The notes under the pieces are model-generated. The model searched no databases and had not been told where the DNA came from. It worked only from the letters and a program-made list of their open reading frames with translations. Shown here piece by piece: positions 1-3,229 of a stretch of 5,662 nucleotides of DNA. Positions within the stretch are counted from its first letter, which is position 1. Each line of letters starts with the position of its first letter. Position numbers and translations under genes: made by a program. This DNA comes from Bacteroidetes bacterium UBA6063 (lineage in GTDB: Bacteria; Bacteroidota; Bacteroidia; NS11-12g; UBA9320): positions 1 through 5,662 of the forward strand of contig DIYD01000261.1 in NCBI GenBank assembly GCA_002428905.1, read 5' to 3'.

Positions 1-326
1 AAGAAGGCGTATTTATCCGTGCAGGATATAGTGCCAATGCCGATATCGTGTTGGATAAACGCGATAGCGTAATGGCCATTTCAGAAGCGCTTCTTCAATT
101 TGATGAGAAGAAAAAGCCTTTCGTAGAAGTGGAAAAATCAAATCAGGTCTTTGAGAAGAAGCCTGTAAAAATTGGCCTTTCGGACGGTCTGAATGTCGAA
201 ATCCTGTCTGGAATAACTGCCAAAGACAAAATCAAATCAAAGCCTATTGAGAACAAACCTGCAGAAGGTAAAGGTGGTCCACAACAAGGTCAGGGTGGCG
301 GAAAAGGCAAGGGTCGAAAGCGCTAG
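1..326 (+). CDS. Efflux periplasmic adaptor (HlyD/MacA-type membrane fusion protein), 3' end only
   Basis: Partial gene, open from the left edge in the frame starting at base 3, so only the last 107 or so residues are visible. Adaptors of this family link an inner-membrane RND or ABC pump to an outer-membrane TolC-like channel. Visible signatures are AGYSANADIVL, the usual G-[MY]-S-A/V-x-A-x-I strand at the end of the beta-barrel domain; then an S-E-A-L segment where the family has I-P-x-x-A-L; then a membrane-proximal domain with PVKIGLSDGLNVEILSGI, matching the family pattern of a V-x-x-G-L-S-D-G-x-x-V-E-I-x-S-G-L strand pair. GTG at 48 is an internal valine, not a start, because homology continues upstream of it. 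After the conserved domain comes a tail of about 35 residues rich in Gly, Lys and Gln, likely disordered. It ends in tandem in-frame stops TAG-TGA (324-329). The pump and channel partners should lie upstream, outside the window. The family is well supported; RND versus ABC (MacA-like) partner cannot be decided. Confidence 0.85.
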   Translation, partial: EGVFIRAGYSANADIVLDKRDSVMAISEALLQFDEKKKPFVEVEKSNQVFEKKPVKIGLSDGLNVEILSGITAKDKIKSKPIENKPAEGKGGPQQGQGGGKGKGRKR

Positions 327-336
327 TGACTAGGCT
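319..336. repeat. Imperfect palindrome at the convergent gene ends
   Basis: AGC-G-CTAG-TGA-CTAG-GCT: arms of seven paired bases with one bulged G and a three-base centre. It covers both stop codons of the two converging genes. As RNA it could form a small hairpin on either strand, but no T-run follows on either side, so it is not a standard intrinsic terminator. It is the only candidate for a transcription end in the zero-length intergenic space. Confidence 0.4.
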
Positions 337-1273
337 CAGGTCTACCTAATATTTGCACAGAGTCTTTCTGAAATAGAACCGGTTTAGCTGTGTACGTAGA
401 GTCCGGATTCAATGCTGGCTGGCCGGCATCAACCCATGCTGTGTACCATACTGAACCCGTTAGCTCAATGGCTGCACGCATGCGTCGTTCTACCATATTG
501 TTGAGTTGCTTGTGGTAATGCTTGCAAAACCTTGAATTATACGTCTTCACCAATTGCCTACCTCTGGGTTCCATCGCATATTTGTTTGCTTGTCCAACCT
601 TTTCGGTTGAAGACAATTCCATATGTAAGACGGAGTCTTTGGCACCATAACTCTCAGATATCCGTTGCCAAACAGTTTCCTGCACATCTTCTAAATACGT
701 TGCACGAATGAGGAACAGACCGTAATCAGGCAGGAATAACTCGGGTAGCCGTGACTCCCAAAGTCCATGGATTCCTTCCTGATTTGAGTGCTGGCCATTG
801 TAATTATGTGTCGTATGCAACGGGACGTGTATATCCCCAATGTAGTGGCCTAAATCGGCACTTAAGCGAAGAATGTTTGTGTAGTCCTTATGGTAAAAGG
901 CCTCAGTAAGCTGGTACTTCAACCACATGATGTTCCATGGAGCGATTCCATGTTCCTTAAGACTGTCTTCTCCAAAAATGTCAATAGCCTGTTGCCAGGA
1001 AAGTCGAATCGTGTCTAACGGCAGTGCTATTTCATACGCATCAATGTCGATGTAATGTTTGGGTGCCTCAGAGGCATTGACGTATCGACGTTGATCGGCG
1101 GTTACGGCGTGTTCCCGTATATAATTGATGTTGGGTTTGTAAAACTGAAATAACTCATAGGGTAGAGTGAAAACAGCATTGTAGTTGATGGTTTTATGGG
1201 CGTAAAATCCCCAGGGTTGAGCCGAAATTGGAAAAATGACGCATAGAACGACGAGTGAAAATAGATTTTTCAT
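323..1273 (-). CDS. Secreted zinc-dependent hydrolase, S1/P1 nuclease / phospholipase C superfamily
   Basis: 316 aa, starting at ATG 1273. Residues 1-18 are a signal peptide (short basic start, hydrophobic core, then P-I-S-A), so the enzyme is exported to the periplasm or beyond. All nine ligands of the tri-zinc site of this superfamily can be assigned: W21 and H26 (WGFYAH, just after the signal peptide), D60 (ADQRR), H73 (HYIDID), H143 and D147 with H153 (H-x3-D-x-H-x-P-L-H), and H169 with E173 (H-G-L-W-E). In the known families the N-terminal Trp itself binds zinc, so processing close to W21 is expected. The W-to-H spacing of five is like P1 nuclease, while the final Glu is like bacterial phospholipase C. 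The substrate (single-stranded nucleic acid, 3'-phosphomonoester or phospholipid) cannot be read from the sequence. The last 100 or so residues lack recognisable motifs. It is the last gene of the minus-strand block, 30 nt after the rhomboid gene, and its stop overlaps the stop of the convergent adaptor gene. Confidence 0.88.
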   Translation of the reverse strand: MKNLFSLVVLCVIFPISAQPWGFYAHKTINYNAVFTLPYELFQFYKPNINYIREHAVTADQRRYVNASEAPKHYIDIDAYEIALPLDTIRLSWQQAIDIFGEDSLKEHGIAPWNIMWLKYQLTEAFYHKDYTNILRLSADLGHYIGDIHVPLHTTHNYNGQHSNQEGIHGLWESRLPELFLPDYGLFLIRATYLEDVQETVWQRISESYGAKDSVLHMELSSTEKVGQANKYAMEPRGRQLVKTYNSRFCKHYHKQLNNMVERRMRAAIELTGSVWYTAWVDAGQPALNPDSTYTAKPVLFQKDSVQILGRPEPSH

Positions 1274-1298
1274 GGTGTAAGGTTTGGTTGATTGAAGA

Positions 1299-1306
1299 CA
1301 AAGTTA
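1299..1306 (-). promoter_or_regulatory. Candidate Bacteroidota -7 element (TAACTTTG) before the zinc hydrolase gene
   Basis: Exact match on the minus strand to TAnnTTTG, beginning with the TAA stop codon of the rhomboid gene. A transcript from here would have a leader of about 20 nt before ATG 1273, with A-rich sequence ahead of the start as is usual where no Shine-Dalgarno is used. No TTG or TTTG is found at the -33 distance, so this may be a weak internal promoter or chance. Confidence 0.33.
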
Positions 1307-2032
1307 GTCTATTTCTTCGTCCTTTTTCGGCTTAAACACGATGCGATACACCGTAGGCTTTTCATTGTGTAGGTTGGCCAATTCTTTCTCACGTTCCATA
1401 TCGATCCACCATTGCGGCATTTCATCTTCTTCCTCAAACGGATCTGGGTCGTCTTCAGGCCCATGTTTGCGATATACAAAAGCCAAAGCGATACCGGTTA
1501 ACGCTCCAAAAAGGTGACCTTCCCAGGATATGTTTAACTTTTCAAACCAGCTAAATTGTGGGAACAACCCCCAGATCATACTGCCGTATAGGAATACGAG
1601 AATAAAAGCGACTGCGGTCAGCTCTTTATTCTTGCGAATAAACCCTGTAGTCATCAAGAAGGCAACCATGCCGTAGACAATTCCACTGGCGCCAATATGA
1701 ACGCTGTTTGGATCGCCCAGGAGCCAAATACCAAGGCCGCTAAACACCCATATAAGCATAAAGATGCGCCATTTTACTCTGGGATAGAAATAGAATATGA
1801 ATGTGGCTGAAACGAGAAAGGGAATGGTGTTAGAAAACAGGTGAGCAAAGTCGCCATGTAAGAACGGCATGGCAATAATGCCGATGAGTCCGGAGATGCT
1901 CTTTGGTTGAACTCCAAACGCTTTTAGACCTATATCGTACGCTTCATTAGCAAAAAACACCAGCCAATAAAAAACGATGAAGACGGATGGCCAGAGCAGG
2001 TTGTCTATAAGTCGGGTTAACAGGCGTAGCAT
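1304..2032 (-). CDS. Rhomboid family intramembrane serine protease
   Basis: 242 aa, ATG at 2032. Rhomboids cut transmembrane segments of other proteins inside the bilayer using a Ser-His dyad. The whole active site is visible: H59 G D F A H64 x3 N68 gives the H-x3-N oxyanion/helix-2 motif (H64, N68), GASG at 114-117 carries the nucleophile S116 in helix 4, and H173 in EGHLFG of helix 6 is the general base. Hydrophobic segments at about 12-30, 62-82, 90-106, 112-131, 138-156 and 171-188 give the basic six-helix bacterial core with both ends in the cytoplasm. The tail from 190 onward is hydrophilic, with an acidic patch (DDPDPFEEEDE) and a Trp pair, and probably lies in the cytosol. The substrate is unknown. 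The ATG follows the TAA of the upstream lipoprotein gene by two bases, with no Shine-Dalgarno sequence, so translational coupling is likely. Confidence 0.94.
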   Translation of the reverse strand: MLRLLTRLIDNLLWPSVFIVFYWLVFFANEAYDIGLKAFGVQPKSISGLIGIIAMPFLHGDFAHLFSNTIPFLVSATFIFYFYPRVKWRIFMLIWVFSGLGIWLLGDPNSVHIGASGIVYGMVAFLMTTGFIRKNKELTAVAFILVFLYGSMIWGLFPQFSWFEKLNISWEGHLFGALTGIALAFVYRKHGPEDDPDPFEEEDEMPQWWIDMEREKELANLHNEKPTVYRIVFKPKKDEEID

Positions 2033-2034
2033 CG

Positions 2035-2493
2035 TTACTCAATGTTCAAGTTCGTCCATCCATCGCTTTCGGCAATTTTGGATAGGTACTCACTAAGAAC
2101 ATCTAACTGTTCAGGATGTTCACCATAAACGACAATTTGTTTCGAAACCTTCTTGTGGTTGTATTTGAATAGGATACCTGGAAGGTCAGTTATATCAGTC
2201 GGGTATTCATCAGCGAACGAATTCCATTCGGTGGAATTGAGCAAATCGAAAAGGGCTTTCGTATCTTCCTTACTCAACTGCTTTTCAAAACTGCCAATTT
2301 TTTCTGTGAAGCGTTTTCCTTCAAACTGGGCGAGCCCTTCACCATTAATCACCAGTGTATAGATAGGGCAGGCACCAAAGCATGCCGTGCGCTCAAAGTG
2401 TATCGACGACGTGGCCGGGACACTCTTTTTTCCAGCACAACTTACTAGAGAAACTGTGGCAAGAAGGGACACTATGTATCCTGTTAATGGCAT
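2035..2493 (-). CDS. Small lipoprotein with DUF6438-type domain, function unknown
   Basis: 152 aa. The N-terminus is a lipoprotein signal: hydrophobic residues 6-17, then a lipobox L16-V17-S18-C19, so C19 should be lipidated and the protein anchored in the envelope. Residue 20 is Ala, with G-K-K following. The mature part opens with I-H-F-E-R-T-A-C-F-G-A-C-P-I-Y (31-45), whose C-x-G-x-C-P pair (C38, C42) followed by a beta-strand with a G-E-G turn is the hallmark I associate with DUF6438, a Bacteroidota-rich domain of unknown function. The rest (helix around 73-90, strands around 107-122, C-terminal helix 127-143) fits one small alpha/beta domain. The n-region has no Lys or Arg, which is unusual, but a stop codon in this frame four codons upstream (2506-2508) and no other start codon leave ATG 2493 as the only choice. 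The ATG is one base after the lolA-like stop (TAA-T-ATG). Domain assignment is from memory of the motif; no function is proposed. Confidence 0.8.
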   Translation of the reverse strand: MPLTGYIVSLLATVSLVSCAGKKSVPATSSIHFERTACFGACPIYTLVINGEGLAQFEGKRFTEKIGSFEKQLSKEDTKALFDLLNSTEWNSFADEYPTDITDLPGILFKYNHKKVSKQIVVYGEHPEQLDVLSEYLSKIAESDGWTNLNIE

Positions 2494-2494
2494 A

Positions 2495-3157
2495 TTAAAT
2501 CTTAGTTAGGTCGATAACCGTAACTCCTGGTTTGGTCTTCGGATCGAATTTAAAGAAGCTGTCATTCATGGTGAGGTTTGCACTGAACGTGGTAATGTTG
2601 TACGTTGAGTTTACACCATTCTTGTTCAATACAGCCATGCTAACAATCTTATTTGTAGCCTTGTCAATGCTGAGTTTTACCTTGAAATAAGGCTTGTTTC
2701 TATTTTGCGGTGTCATCTCTATCTTTTGAATGGTCTTGCCACTACGCATAGATTCTCCGGCGTATTTATAGTTAAATCCTTTTTGGTAGATGGTGAATAT
2801 CTCCGATGGATTAATCTCCTGGTCATTTGGATCGTACTTGGTGATCTGAACTTCATTTTCTTCTTTGAAGTACGTCCACATCGTTTTACCGTCACAGTAG
2901 ATTTCCTGATCGGTCAGGTTAATTCTGAATTTCTTCCCTTTTAAGTATAGCGTACCATTTTGCTTAATCTTGGTATTACTTTGATTATTGTTTATAGTGA
3001 TACTAAAACCAGCTTTAATCGACTTATAGGTTTGGTATGTGCGGCTTACCTTACTTAGTATACGGCTAGCTGTTGCATCTTGAGCGATCAAAGTACCTAT
3101 GCTCGCAAACATTACTAAGGCAACTGTTAAAACTGTGATCGAAGTTTTTCGTGTCAT
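2495..3157 (-). CDS. lolA: LolA-like outer-membrane lipoprotein carrier protein
   Basis: 220 aa from ATG 3157. LolA is the periplasmic chaperone that takes lipoproteins from the LolCDE transporter and carries them to the outer membrane. Residues 1-25 form a clean signal peptide (M-T-R-K, long hydrophobic core, cleavage near L-I-A/Q-D). The mature protein shows the family pattern: an N-terminal helix with S-R-I-L-S-K-V-S; strands with G-T-L-Y-L-K-G-K-K-F-R-I (68-79); the I-Y-C-D-G-K-T-M-W-T-Y turn (86-96); and a late F-F-K-F-D-P...G-V-T-V-I-D motif (201-216), together an incomplete beta-barrel. A TTG in frame at 3184 would add nine residues with no hydrophobic character ahead of the signal peptide; the ATG is preferred. 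The gene lies directly after ftsK, a neighbourhood common in Bacteroidota. Bacteroidota generally lack a recognisable LolB, so how cargo is released at the outer membrane is open. It is followed without a gap by a lipoprotein gene. Confidence 0.88.
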   Translation of the reverse strand: MTRKTSITVLTVALVMFASIGTLIAQDATASRILSKVSRTYQTYKSIKAGFSITINNNQSNTKIKQNGTLYLKGKKFRINLTDQEIYCDGKTMWTYFKEENEVQITKYDPNDQEINPSEIFTIYQKGFNYKYAGESMRSGKTIQKIEMTPQNRNKPYFKVKLSIDKATNKIVSMAVLNKNGVNSTYNITTFSANLTMNDSFFKFDPKTKPGVTVIDLTKI

Positions 3158-3221
3158 GTAGGTGTGTTTTGTCGTGATAGTCAATTACCCAAATGTGTTT
3201 CCACCCCTGGCTAATTTTCTG

Positions 3222-3229
3222 CAAATTTA
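3222..3229 (-). promoter_or_regulatory. Candidate Bacteroidota -7 element (TAAATTTG) before lolA
   Basis: Exact match on the minus strand to TAnnTTTG, the -7 consensus of the Bacteroidota primary sigma factor. Its TAA is also the stop codon of ftsK. It would give a leader of roughly 60 nt before the lolA ATG. TTTG sequences upstream sit at 12 or 24 nt spacing, neither within the usual range of about 17-23, so the -33 part is poor. Confidence 0.35.

Noticed and set aside
319..336. Intrinsic terminator at the convergent junction
   Set aside because: The hairpin is short with a bulge and lacks a following T-run on both strands, so I list it only as a palindrome.
2153..2362. Open frame of 69 codons on the plus strand inside the lipoprotein gene
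   Set aside because: Entirely antisense to a gene with a lipobox and a recognisable domain; its translation shows no domain or signal features.
2705..2944. Open frame of 79 codons on the plus strand inside lolA
   Set aside because: Antisense to the well-supported LolA coding sequence, with no motif of its own.
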